From assembly GCA_039908525.1 (NCBI GenBank), contig JAMOAY010000004.1, positions 91,966 to 155,965 on the forward strand: a DNA stretch of 64,000 nucleotides, in the 5' to 3' direction. Position numbers and translations under genes: made by a program. The notes beneath the pieces were generated by a model. The model made no database searches, was not told the origin of the DNA, and saw only the letters and a program-made list of their open reading frames with translations. Below, piece after piece: positions 35,976-44,613 of the stretch (the stretch's first letter is position 1; every line of letters begins with the position of its first letter). The stretch is from Magnetaquicoccus sp039908525. Its GTDB lineage: Bacteria; Pseudomonadota; Magnetococcia; Magnetococcales; Magnetaquicoccaceae.

Positions 35976-37681
35976 TGCCTGCCCTGTTGCAAAGGGTCAC
36001 CCTGCCCGTGTTGCAGACGACCATTCCACCCGCTCTGGTAATCGGTACGCTGCTGCTGGCCTGGTTGCTGCCGGGTTTACTGGGCCACGATCCCTGGAAG
36101 CCGGACGAAGGCTACAGCATGGGGTTGATCCACCATATCCTGGAAACCGGCGATTGGGTGGTCCCCACCCTGGCCGGCGAACCTTTCATGGAAAAGCCGC
36201 CCCTCTACTATCTGACTGCGGCGGGGGTGGCGCAGAGCCTGCTCCCCTGGCTGCCCCTGCACGACGGGGCACGTCTGACCAGTGGCATCTACATGGCGCT
36301 GGTCCTGCTCTGCATCGCCCTGACGGGGCGTGAACTGTACGGCAAAGAACAGGGCGGGATCGCCATGATCCTGTTGATGGGCTGTCTCGGTCTCGTGCCC
36401 CATGCCCACCAGATGATCACCGACACCGCACTGCTGGCCGGGTTTGCCTGTGCCTTGTATGGCCTTGCCCTGGCCACGCGACGCCCCGACCTGGGCGGTC
36501 TGCTGCTGGGAGTGGGGGCCGGGGTCGGTTTCATGGCCAAGGGGCTGCTGGCGCCACTGGTGTTGGGCGGAGTGGTCTGTCTGCTCCCCCTGTTCGCGGA
36601 GTGGCGCAACCGGCGCTACGCCCGCACCCTGATCATCGCCTTGCTGGCCGCCCTGCCCTGGTTGCTCCTCTGGCCCTGGACCCTCTACCACCGGCATCCC
36701 GAACTGTTCCAGGTATGGTTCTGGGAGAACAATTATGGCCGTTTCTTCGGCTCCTCCGTGCTGGCCACCCGTCAGGAGACGGGATACTACCTGAAAGCCC
36801 TGCTCTGGTTCACCGGTCCTGCCCTGCCCCTGGCCATGCTCACCCTGTGGCGCCATCGTCACCGGGCGGGTCGGTTGTTTCCCAACAAAGCCGGGCATCC
36901 CCCCTTGCGCCTGCCCCTGCTGTTTGCAACGGTGGTCGCGGCCACCCTGTTTGTCTCCAGTGCAACACGCACGCTCTATATTTTGCCGCTGTTGCTGCCC
37001 ATTGTCCTGTTGGCAACGCCTGCCGTGACGGGTTCGACCCCCCCTCCCCGTCTCTGGAGTCTTGCCTTGACCCGTCTGTTCACCGCCCTGGCCCTGTTGC
37101 TCTGGCTGACCTGGATCCTGGCCCTTCTGGGCACTCAACCTGGGGAGCTGTGGCAATTCGGCGCAGAGTCCTGGGTCATCCCGGACGGATGGGGGTTCCC
37201 TTTCCAGGGCGTAGCCTGGGCAATGGCGTTGCTGGCCAGCGGGTTTTGGCTGGCTGCTCTGCCCCATCTGGGGCGCTCACCACGAACCCTGCTCATGGGC
37301 TGGACAGGGGGCGTCACCCTGCTCTGGCTGTTGCTGATGACCCTCTGGCTGCCCGTGATCGATCATGGCAAGAGCTATCGTTCCCTGGTCATGGGGCTCA
37401 AGAAGGCGCTGCCTGCATCCGTATCCTGCATCGGCAGCCAGGCATTGGGGGAGCCGCAACGGGCCATGCTGCACTATTTCGGCAATATCCTGACCCGTCG
37501 CCTTGAAACAAGCCACTCTGAACCGACGTGCGAACTGCTGTTGAAACAGAGCTCCAGCCCCACCGACGGTCAACCTCCTGCCCATGGGCACCTGTTGTGG
37601 CAAGGAAGCAGACCCGGCGACACCAAGGAGTGGTACTTCCTCTACCAACTACCCAACCGACCTAATGGGGTTAGCAAATAA
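35972..37681 (+). CDS. GT39/ArnT-like membrane glycosyltransferase
   Basis: A 569-residue integral membrane protein with about 12 helices. HDPWKPDEGYSMGL in the first periplasmic loop holds the catalytic acidic pair of the PMT/ArnT superfamily, and FMEKPPLYY follows. It likely moves a sugar from an undecaprenyl-phosphate donor to lipid A or another surface acceptor. Coupled by ATGA overlap to the HAD phosphatase. It ends just before a hairpin-rich repeat that may terminate transcription. Confidence 0.86.
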   Translation: MMPALLQRVTLPVLQTTIPPALVIGTLLLAWLLPGLLGHDPWKPDEGYSMGLIHHILETGDWVVPTLAGEPFMEKPPLYYLTAAGVAQSLLPWLPLHDGARLTSGIYMALVLLCIALTGRELYGKEQGGIAMILLMGCLGLVPHAHQMITDTALLAGFACALYGLALATRRPDLGGLLLGVGAGVGFMAKGLLAPLVLGGVVCLLPLFAEWRNRRYARTLIIALLAALPWLLLWPWTLYHRHPELFQVWFWENNYGRFFGSSVLATRQETGYYLKALLWFTGPALPLAMLTLWRHRHRAGRLFPNKAGHPPLRLPLLFATVVAATLFVSSATRTLYILPLLLPIVLLATPAVTGSTPPPRLWSLALTRLFTALALLLWLTWILALLGTQPGELWQFGAESWVIPDGWGFPFQGVAWAMALLASGFWLAALPHLGRSPRTLLMGWTGGVTLLWLLLMTLWLPVIDHGKSYRSLVMGLKKALPASVSCIGSQALGEPQRAMLHYFGNILTRRLETSHSEPTCELLLKQSSSPTDGQPPAHGHLLWQGSRPGDTKEWYFLYQLPNRPNGVSK

Positions 37682-37687
37682 AGTTTT

Positions 37688-38146
37688 ATGGGGTCCAGGG
37701 GAGATTATCTCCCCTGGCGGGGTGCAGGGGCGGAGCCCCTGCATCTCTCTGCGCGCTTTCACCGAAGCCCATTTGCGCAGCAAATGGGCGCAGCGCGCAC
37801 AAAACCTGCCCCGGAGGGGCAGACTCCGGGAGGGCGGCAGCCCGACCTCTATCCCTGCAGACCGGAAAGGCTCTTTTTTTGGATGCAATGGAATGGCCAA
37901 CTGGCAACACACGGAGAGCACCCAGAACGCATCACAACCGACACGGTGCGAGCAACACACGGAGAGCACCCAGAACGCATCACAACCGACACGGTGCGAG
38001 TCGGGCTGCCGCCCTCCAGGAGTGCCCCTGCGGGGCGTTTTGGGCGCGTTACGCAAATTTTCTGCGAAAATTTGCGCAACGCGCCTTTCATGCAGGGCTC
38101 CGCCCTGCACCCGCCAGGGGGGTGACCCCCCTGGACCCGCAATAAC
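37688..38146. repeat. Composite hairpin element: two inverted ~150-bp repeat copies
   Basis: Left copy about 37688-37846, right inverted copy about 38000-38146. Each has GGGTCCAGGGG-type hairpin 1 (37695-37717; 38114-38134), GCAGGG..GCCCTGC hairpin 2 (37724-37742; 38092-38108), a third AT/GC hairpin (37767-37789; about 38048-38082), and an exact 18-base inner segment (37829-37846 vs 38000-38017 reversed). The centre carries a 48-base tandem duplication. It fills the gap between convergent genes and may end transcription both ways. A third copy starts near 63974. Confidence 0.8.
37905..38000. repeat. Exact 48-bp tandem duplication
   Basis: Unit CAACACACGGAGAGCACCCA... (48 bases) occurs twice without a mismatch, at 37905-37952 and 37953-38000. 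It lies in the centre of the composite inverted element. Perfect identity suggests a recent event. Confidence 0.95.
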
Positions 38147-38158
38147 TTTTGCGCAACC

Positions 38159-39274
38159 CTATTCAATCAGATCGGTTGGTCCACCAGGAAACGGCTGGAT
38201 CCATCCTCCACCCAGCACACGCTCCCCCGCATAAAAAACACAGGCCTGGCCAGGAGCGATGGCCCGTTGCGGCGTATCGAAAACCAGCTCGGCACACTGG
38301 TCATCCCGAGGCCGCAGCAGGGCCGGCTGGGGCTCGGCCGCATAGCGGATCCGGGCCTCCACCCGCACCGGAGCCAACAAAGGCTCCTCGGCCAACCAGT
38401 TGACCTCCCGGAGCTGCAAACGGTCGCGCCACAAAGCCGCCTCGGGACCGACCACCAATCGATTGCGCTCGGGCTGGATGCCGATCACATACAACGGGGC
38501 GGTCGAGGAGATGCCCAACCCCTTGCGCTGACCGATGGTATAACCACCCAGACCCCGATGCTCGCCCAACAAAAGGCCCGCCGCATCGGTGATGGGACCG
38601 GCCGCGAAAAGCCCGTCTCCCGCCTGGGCCAGAAAGGCGCTGGTGTTCCCATCCGGGACAAAACAGAGATCCTGACTCTCCCGTTTACGGGCCAGGTGCA
38701 AACCAAAGCGCGCGGCCAAGGCACGGGTCTGCTCCTTGCTCAACTCTCCCAGGGGAAACCACAGGTGGCGCAGCTGTTCCGGTGTGACCGTAAAGAGGAA
38801 ATAGGATTGATCTTTGTGGCGATCCTTGCCACGCCACAGTTGCGGACCGCCAGCCCCCTCCCGCCGCAGCGCATAATGGCCGGTGGCCAGAAAATCCGCC
38901 TGCAGCTGTCGTGCGCGCTGCAACAGGTGCGCAAATTTGAGCCGCTGGTTGCATCGCACGCAAGGGTTTGGCGTCTGGCCGGCGGCATAGCTGCTCACAA
39001 AATCCGCCACCACGGCGGCGCGAAACTCGGCCTCCAGATCGATGACAAAAAAGGCTATGCCCAGGGTCTGCGCCACCCGGCGCGCATCCTGCACATCCTC
39101 CGTGGCGCAACAGGTGCGCCGAGTGGCATCCCCCCCCGGCCCGCTCCACAAACGCATGGTGAGACCGATCACCTCATGGCCCTGTTCCAGCAGGCAGGCG
39201 GCGGCCACGGCGGAATCCACACCCCCGGACATGGCGACAGCCACCCGCTGCCGAGGTCGGTTTTCTACCCCCAT
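38159..39274 (-). CDS. mnmA: tRNA-specific 2-thiouridylase MnmA
   Basis: Thiolates U34 of tRNA-Lys, -Glu and -Gln. The 371-residue protein has the PP-loop AMSGGVDSAVAA, the catalytic cysteine in NPCVRCNQRLKF, and the second in ESQDLCFVPDG, plus GLGGYTIGQRKGLG. ATG at 39274 is used; a TTG lies 9 codons upstream. thiO lies 43 bases upstream on the same strand. Confidence 0.94.
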   Translation of the reverse strand: MGVENRPRQRVAVAMSGGVDSAVAAACLLEQGHEVIGLTMRLWSGPGGDATRRTCCATEDVQDARRVAQTLGIAFFVIDLEAEFRAAVVADFVSSYAAGQTPNPCVRCNQRLKFAHLLQRARQLQADFLATGHYALRREGAGGPQLWRGKDRHKDQSYFLFTVTPEQLRHLWFPLGELSKEQTRALAARFGLHLARKRESQDLCFVPDGNTSAFLAQAGDGLFAAGPITDAAGLLLGEHRGLGGYTIGQRKGLGISSTAPLYVIGIQPERNRLVVGPEAALWRDRLQLREVNWLAEEPLLAPVRVEARIRYAAEPQPALLRPRDDQCAELVFDTPQRAIAPGQACVFYAGERVLGGGWIQPFPGGPTDLIE

Positions 39275-39317
39275 CGACTCATCCTGCCCACTCCATGCCA
39301 ACCTTCATACCCGCCCG

Positions 39318-40409
39318 TCATGGAGCGAACGGGGTCATATCCAACCCCGGCTGCTTGCCGAGCAGCAAGGCGCAGATGATGTCGGCGGTGATGGGGGTCA
39401 AAAGAATGCCATTGCGGTAATGCCCGGTGGCAAAATACAACCCGGGCAAGGAAGAGGCCCCCAACAAAGGCAGATTGTCCCCCGAAGCCGGACGCAAACC
39501 GGACCAGGTCCGGTCCAGGCGGGCCTGCCCCAGCGCAGGAACCATGGAGAGGGCCATGCGGGTGATCTGCTGCACCCCTTCACAGGTCACCGCCTTGTCG
39601 AACCCCCGGTCTTCCAGTGTCGAACCCAGCAGTACCCGCCCATCGCTTCTGGGCACAATGTAACCCTGATAGCCGTAGAGAATATGTCGAAAAAAGGCAG
39701 GCCGGGTCTCCAGTTGCACAATCTGACCTGCAACCGGTTTCAGGGTGGTGCGCAGGGGTGGCAACCCCTGCAGCCGGGTACTCCAGGCACCCCCCGCCAG
39801 CAGGACCGCCCCGGCGAACAGACGGCCCCGGTCTGTATCGACCCCCACCACCCGCTCCCCCTCGACCACCAGGCCGCGCACCTGTTCACCGGTCTGGAAG
39901 CGGCAGCCCAAACGGCCGGCTGCCGTGGCCAGGGCACGGGAGAGCCGTTCCGGATCCACCTGATGGTCGTCCGGGTAGTAGTTGGCCCCCACCAAAGTGG
40001 GGGTCAGGGCCGGCTCCAGGCGCAACGCCTCGGCCCGGTCCAACACCTCGACCCGCAATCCCCGATCCAGCATCCATTGCAGACGCCCGACCGCCATCCG
40101 ACCCTCTGCCGGGTCCAGGGCCACCTCCAACACGCCGGAGGCCGCATAGCCGATGGCAATGCCGGACAGGGCTTCCAGCTCCCGCACATAATCGGGAAAC
40201 AGCTGCCGACTGGCCAGGCAGAGTTCCAGGAAGGCCCCGGCGCCTGCCACTTCCGATTGCGCACCCAGGATGCCGGCCGCAGCGGCCGAGGACTCCGCAC
40301 CCGGCAAGGCACGCTCCAGCAAGGTAACCTGCAAGCCGGCCGCCGCCAGGCGGTGGGCACAGGCACACCCCATCACCCCCGCTCCCACGATCAACACATC
40401 CGTGCTCAA
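39318..40409 (-). CDS. thiO: Glycine oxidase ThiO
   Basis: FAD enzyme that oxidises glycine to iminoglycine for the thiazole part of thiamine. The 363-residue protein begins STDVLIVGAGVMGCACAH (Rossmann GxGxxG), and has LGSTLEDRGFDK and GLRPASGDNLPLLG of the DAO family. The TTG at 40409 is chosen: GGGAGAG is just upstream and the TTG overlaps the preceding stop (TTGA). The rest of the thiazole pathway is not in the window. Confidence 0.87.
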   Translation of the reverse strand: MSTDVLIVGAGVMGCACAHRLAAAGLQVTLLERALPGAESSAAAAGILGAQSEVAGAGAFLELCLASRQLFPDYVRELEALSGIAIGYAASGVLEVALDPAEGRMAVGRLQWMLDRGLRVEVLDRAEALRLEPALTPTLVGANYYPDDHQVDPERLSRALATAAGRLGCRFQTGEQVRGLVVEGERVVGVDTDRGRLFAGAVLLAGGAWSTRLQGLPPLRTTLKPVAGQIVQLETRPAFFRHILYGYQGYIVPRSDGRVLLGSTLEDRGFDKAVTCEGVQQITRMALSMVPALGQARLDRTWSGLRPASGDNLPLLGASSLPGLYFATGHYRNGILLTPITADIICALLLGKQPGLDMTPFAP

Positions 40410-41596
40410 GGTGACTCTCCCAGGTTTAATTGCAGGCAAAGGATCTGTTTTTTTCGGATCGGATCATACGATTGCCACTTGGTCTGCGGCACCTGGTCCG
40501 GATCCACACGGCGAAAGACGAGCCGATGACGACCAAACCGGCAATGGAGAAAAAAATCGGCTACCCGTTCGTGCCGGGTACAGGCAAACAGGGTGCGCAG
40601 CCCCTGGCGTTTGGCATCGTGCACCATGTGGCCCAGCAATTGCCCCCCGATTCCTGCCCCCTGGAAACGGGTCAGGGTGTAGAGAGAGACGATCTCCCCC
40701 GCCCGGTCTGTCTGGTAGGGGACCGTCTCCAGGGCGCAGAGACCCGCCAGACGCCCTTCCAGGATGAATGCCCCGTAACTGCCGGCCAGCAGTCCGGCCA
40801 GCGCCTCTTCGGAACGGGGCAGCAGAAACCCCTCCTGCTCCCCCTTGCGGATCAAGGCAACCGCATGTTCAAAATCGTCCAGGCCCAAACGGCGCACCCG
40901 GCAATAGGGACGGCAGGAAAAAAAGGAGCCCATGCCCTGATAGGTGAACAGCTCCTGGTCGAGCTCCGCCACGCGACACAAAGAGATGGCCGTGATGCCA
41001 CCCGCCAACAGGGATTGGAAGAGCTGCAACAACCGGTGTCGGCCACAGCGCCCCTCCCGCACCTTCTCGGACAAACGCGAACGACTAAGAAAACCCACCG
41101 TGCGACCGCCACCGTCCGTGATGCCACCCGCTCCATCCAACCACACCAGGCGCGACATGCGCAACACCAGGGCAAAGGCGAGAATGTTCTCCTCGAACTG
41201 CTGCAGGGTCTCCGCCTGGATGCCGATGGCCACCAACCCTCCCCGTTCGCGGGCCTGCCAGAGGGCTGGGGGCACATGGTGCGGATTCGACACGCGCAGA
41301 CGCGACAGGTGGGGAGCCAGAGGGAGAAAAAGAGACTCCAAGGGCTGACAGACAGCCGGCAGATCCTCAAAGAGGAGCAGAACCCGGCCACCCTCACCGT
41401 CTGCCCTGCCAGTCACCACCTCCCGGATCACCTGCAGCAGAACGGTCAGGGCGGCAGGCGTCAGATCACTGCCCCGGGAGATGACAAAAGTCAGACAGGA
41501 TCCCTGAAACGCCTTCAGAAAGAAGGCCCGTTCGGAAAACTCCACCTCCGGCACCGCCGGCCTGCCCGCGTGAGACGAAATGAGACGCGCAGACAA
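40406..41596 (-). CDS. ArgA-like N-acetyltransferase (kinase-like domain + GNAT)
   Basis: A 396-residue protein. The N-terminal ~270 residues resemble the amino-acid-kinase-like domain of N-acetylglutamate synthase (TVGFLSRSRLSEKV, FQSLLAGGITAISLC), and the C-terminal GNAT domain has the acetyl-CoA loop RFQGAGIGGQLLGHM. Amino-acid acetylation is the likely reaction, but the kinase-like part is divergent and the final segment (RRVDPDQVPQTKWQSYDP) is not typical of housekeeping ArgA. Start is uncertain: TTG at 41596 has no clear Shine-Dalgarno and GTG codons lie within 20 codons. Coupled to thiO by TTGA. Confidence 0.7.
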   Translation of the reverse strand: MSARLISSHAGRPAVPEVEFSERAFFLKAFQGSCLTFVISRGSDLTPAALTVLLQVIREVVTGRADGEGGRVLLLFEDLPAVCQPLESLFLPLAPHLSRLRVSNPHHVPPALWQARERGGLVAIGIQAETLQQFEENILAFALVLRMSRLVWLDGAGGITDGGGRTVGFLSRSRLSEKVREGRCGRHRLLQLFQSLLAGGITAISLCRVAELDQELFTYQGMGSFFSCRPYCRVRRLGLDDFEHAVALIRKGEQEGFLLPRSEEALAGLLAGSYGAFILEGRLAGLCALETVPYQTDRAGEIVSLYTLTRFQGAGIGGQLLGHMVHDAKRQGLRTLFACTRHERVADFFLHCRFGRHRLVFRRVDPDQVPQTKWQSYDPIRKKQILCLQLNLGESP

Positions 41597-41604
41597 CGAA
41601 CGGG

Positions 41605-41817
41605 TCAGGCCGGACCCACGTTGGCGGCCTGCAACCCTTTTTGACCCCTCACCACCTCAAAGGAGACCCTCTGTCCCTCTTCCAGCGACTTGAACCCCTC
41701 GGATTGAATGGCCGAAAAGTGCACAAACACATCCTCCCCCCCCTCGTCCGGGGCGAGAAAGCCGAACCCTTTGGAGTTGTTGAACCACTTGACGGTACCG
41801 GTAACTTTTTGTGACAT
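41605..41817 (-). CDS. Cold-shock domain protein, CspA family
   Basis: A 70-residue OB-fold RNA chaperone starting SQKVTGTVKWFNNSKGFGFL, with RNP1 KGFGFL and RNP2 DVFVHFSAI. ATG at 41817 has GGAG 6 bases upstream; an ATG at 41829 is the alternative. On the minus strand a TTGCTT-17-TACCCT candidate promoter lies at 41930-41958, which would leave a leader of about 100 bases as is common for csp genes. Confidence 0.95.
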   Translation of the reverse strand: MSQKVTGTVKWFNNSKGFGFLAPDEGGEDVFVHFSAIQSEGFKSLEEGQRVSFEVVRGQKGLQAANVGPA

Positions 41818-42066
41818 GCCTTGCTCCATTTGGTAAAACGATCACACGATTGAGATGACTGAAGGGTGGAAACTGCCGGATCGGGAAACTGCCTGTCTCG
41901 GCCACCTTTTCCTGCTGAAAGGCCGGCTCAGGGTAGGTAAAAATCACAGTAAAAGCAAGCATTATCTTCTTTGCGAGAACATTTTTCGCGTGGGGCCCCG
42001 CGCATCTTCGGAAAATCGCTCCAGGTGGCGCGATCTCTCCACAACAGCGCCTGCCCTGCCGACGGC

Positions 42067-43053
42067 TCACGGTCTCCGCAGAGCAGCCAGTCCCGCCTCC
42101 AGTCTGGCCCACTCCGACTCCTCACCCGGCAACCCGAAACGCAATGCTCCCATCTCCGGAAAATGGCGAACCAGAATGCCCTGTCTGGCCAGTGCATCCC
42201 AGACATGTCCATCCTCCGTCGTCACCACCCACTGGAACAGCAACGTGCCCCCACGAGGCTGCCATCCGAAATGGTCCAACAATTCACGCAGTCGGTCGGC
42301 GGCCACAGGCAGTTGGCGCCGGGCCCACGCCTGCCAGGGCAAGTCCGCCAGGGCCTGTGCAGCCAGCCAACGCGAGGCGCCCGCCACGGACCAGGGACCC
42401 AACAACTCTTGCATCTGCAGCAACAACCCGTTTTCGGCCAGCAGAAATCCCACTCTGGCACCCGCCAGACCGAAAAATTTTCCCATGGAGCGCAATACAA
42501 TCAATCCAGGCGGGCCTACCTTGGAGGCCAGACTGTCCGCCGGTGTGGCGTCCATGAACGCCTCATCCACCACCAGCCAGCCGCCCCTGTGCTGCAGACG
42601 ACCCTGCCAGGAGAGCAGATGTTCAGGGGACAACAGGGTACCGGTGGGATTGTTGGGATTGACCACCACCACCACGTCGAACCTCTCCACGATCGGCTCC
42701 AATTCATCCAGGGAGAGCCGCTCCAGTGCATGCCCCGTCACTTCCCAGGCATGGGCATGCTCGCTGTAGGTGGGGCTCAACACCACCACCCGACTGCACG
42801 GACGCAGGCGGGGCAGCAACTGGATGGCGGCGGTCGAGCCGGGCATGGGCAACAGAAATGGGGTCCGATAATAGTGTCGGGCCCCCTCCTCCAGCCCGTC
42901 CTCCTCTTCCGGAAGCCGTGCCCAGCAGTGCCGGGGAATGGCCGGCGGCACCCAGCCCATCGGGTTGATTCCGGTGGAAAGATCCAGCCACTCCTCTGGC
43001 GGAATGGCAAATTGCCTGGCCGCCAACCGCACACCACCCCCATGATCAAGCAT
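42067..43053 (-). CDS. cobC: Threonine-phosphate decarboxylase-like aminotransferase, cobalamin synthesis
   Basis: PLP enzyme making the aminopropanol arm of B12 (CobC; CobD in Salmonella naming). 328 residues with LSTGINPMGW at the N-terminus, NPNNPTG (132-138), DEAF, and the PLP lysine K192 in SMGKFFGLAGARVG. ATG at 43053 has GGAGG 8 bases upstream and overlaps the cbiB stop by 8 bases. Confidence 0.9.
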   Translation of the reverse strand: MLDHGGGVRLAARQFAIPPEEWLDLSTGINPMGWVPPAIPRHCWARLPEEEDGLEEGARHYYRTPFLLPMPGSTAAIQLLPRLRPCSRVVVLSPTYSEHAHAWEVTGHALERLSLDELEPIVERFDVVVVVNPNNPTGTLLSPEHLLSWQGRLQHRGGWLVVDEAFMDATPADSLASKVGPPGLIVLRSMGKFFGLAGARVGFLLAENGLLLQMQELLGPWSVAGASRWLAAQALADLPWQAWARRQLPVAADRLRELLDHFGWQPRGGTLLFQWVVTTEDGHVWDALARQGILVRHFPEMGALRFGLPGEESEWARLEAGLAALRRP

Positions 43054-43972
43054 GAAGCCATCCTCCCCAGAGCAGCGCCAGACAGGCCCAAATCGCGACA
43101 CCACGTCGCAACAAGCGAACGGCGCGGTCAATATCTCCCATGACGGGCGACGCCCCCTCCCCCAGGAGAGGGTTCTGCACCCACTGCCCGTGATAGATCG
43201 CAGCTCCCCCCAGCTGGAGACCCAAGGCCCCGGCGCCCACCGCCATGACCAGGGTGGCATTGGGACTCTTGCGCTCACGACACCCGCGCCAGGCACGCCA
43301 TGCGGTCGGGGCATGGCCTGCCAGCAGATAGGTGAGAGCCGTCAGACGGGCGGGGATCAGGTTCAACAGGTCGTCCAGGCGGGCGGCTGCCCAGCCAAAA
43401 TCAAGATAGCGCGCGTTCTTGTAACCCCAAAGGGCATCCAACGTGTTGGCCAACCGATACAGCACAACCCCCGGCCCCCCCAGCACCAAAAACCAGAAAA
43501 CGGCCGCAAACAGGGCATCACAGCCGTTTTCCAACAAGGATTCAACCGTTGCCCGGGCAACCGCCGCCTCATCCATCTGCCGGGTCTCCCGACTGACCAG
43601 ACAGGCCACCCGCTGCCGCGCCGCCGCCAGCCCTTCGCCCGTCATGGCCTGTACCACAGCCATGCCATGCTCCTCCAAGCTCTGCCCACCCAATGCCAGA
43701 TACAGCAGCAGCAGCTGCACCCCTCCTGCCAGCCAACCCTCTTCTGCCGTCAGCCAGAGCGTCAGCCCGACCGCCGGGCAGAGCAGACACAGCACGGCCA
43801 GCAGGCCGTGCAACCTGCCTTGCAGCACCGCACTGGCCGGTGGCGGATAGAACCTTTTTTCCACCCATCGGGCAGCATGACCAAAACCCACCAGGGGATG
43901 CCAGCGGGCAGGCTCCCCCAACAGACGGTCCATCAGCAACGCAGGCAGCACGAACCATACCCTGTCGATCAT
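43046..43972 (-). CDS. cbiB: Adenosylcobinamide-phosphate synthase
   Basis: Membrane protein joining the aminopropanol (or its phosphate) to adenosylcobyrate. 308 residues, about five hydrophobic helices, with DRLLGEPARWHPLVGFG, ATVESLLENGCDA and LGYKNARYLDFG-like WGYKNARYLDFG motifs. ATG at 43972 gives the usual N-terminus and lies 16 bases after cobO; the frame is open to 44035 but would overlap cobO. Confidence 0.92.
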   Translation of the reverse strand: MIDRVWFVLPALLMDRLLGEPARWHPLVGFGHAARWVEKRFYPPPASAVLQGRLHGLLAVLCLLCPAVGLTLWLTAEEGWLAGGVQLLLLYLALGGQSLEEHGMAVVQAMTGEGLAAARQRVACLVSRETRQMDEAAVARATVESLLENGCDALFAAVFWFLVLGGPGVVLYRLANTLDALWGYKNARYLDFGWAAARLDDLLNLIPARLTALTYLLAGHAPTAWRAWRGCRERKSPNATLVMAVGAGALGLQLGGAAIYHGQWVQNPLLGEGASPVMGDIDRAVRLLRRGVAIWACLALLWGGWLHA

Positions 43973-43988
43973 CTCTGCCACAGCCGTT

Positions 43989-44528
43989 TCACAGTTCGAT
44001 CCCCCGGGTGGCCCGCACACCCTGCTCAAAAGCATGTTTGACCGACACCATGTCGGTCACCGTATCTGCGGCAGCGATCAGTTCGGCGGGGGCGTTGCGG
44101 CCGGTGAGAATGAGATGCAGGGCAGCCGGTTTTTCCTGTTGCAGGCAGGCAATCACCTCGGTGACCGACAACCAGCCCCAAGACAAAACCGCGTTGATTT
44201 CATCCAGAACGATCATGTCATAATGACCCGAACGGATCTTTTCCCGGCACAGTTGCCAGATGCGCTGACTGGTGGCCCGATCCCGCGCCAGATCGGGACT
44301 GTTCCAGGTGAAGCCATCCCCCAGGGTCAGCCATTCGATGCCCAGGCGCAGGGCGGCCTGCTGCTCGCCGGTTTTGCGGCTGGCTTTTTTGATGAACTGG
44401 ATGACGCAGACCCGCTGTTGCCAACCGGCCGCCCGCAAAACCATGCCAAAGGCGCTGGAGGATTTGCCTTTGCCATCCCCGGTCAGCACCAGGATACGCC
44501 CGCCTGCTTTTTCCCTCGCTTCCGACAT
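43989..44528 (-). CDS. cobO: Cob(I)alamin/cob(I)yrinate a,c-diamide adenosyltransferase
   Basis: CobO/BtuR/CobA-type adenosyltransferase, 179 residues. The P-loop variant GDGKGKSSSAFG (18-29), VIQFIKK, and MIVLDEINAVLSWGW are diagnostic. First gene of the minus-strand cobO-cbiB-cobC operon, divergent from cobB with 85 bases between starts. Confidence 0.94.
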   Translation of the reverse strand: MSEAREKAGGRILVLTGDGKGKSSSAFGMVLRAAGWQQRVCVIQFIKKASRKTGEQQAALRLGIEWLTLGDGFTWNSPDLARDRATSQRIWQLCREKIRSGHYDMIVLDEINAVLSWGWLSVTEVIACLQQEKPAALHLILTGRNAPAELIAAADTVTDMVSVKHAFEQGVRATRGIEL

Positions 44529-44613
44529 GTCCGCGCGCTCCAGGGAGACCCAAAAACCATCCAGACCATCACAAACCTTTCCCGACAGACCCGCTCAGCT
44601 TACCATAGCCCCC

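Noticed and set aside
37030..37050. Possible tRNA T-loop (GGGTTCGACCCC)
   Set aside because: It is inside the GT39 coding sequence and no acceptor stem or anticodon arm can be built around it.
37905..38000. CRISPR array
   Set aside because: Only two directly abutting 48-base units with no spacers and no cas genes.
37649..38234. Several overlapping frames of 70-215 codons in the repeat region
   Set aside because: They translate the hairpins and the 48-base duplication in all frames, with no family similarity or ribosome-binding site.
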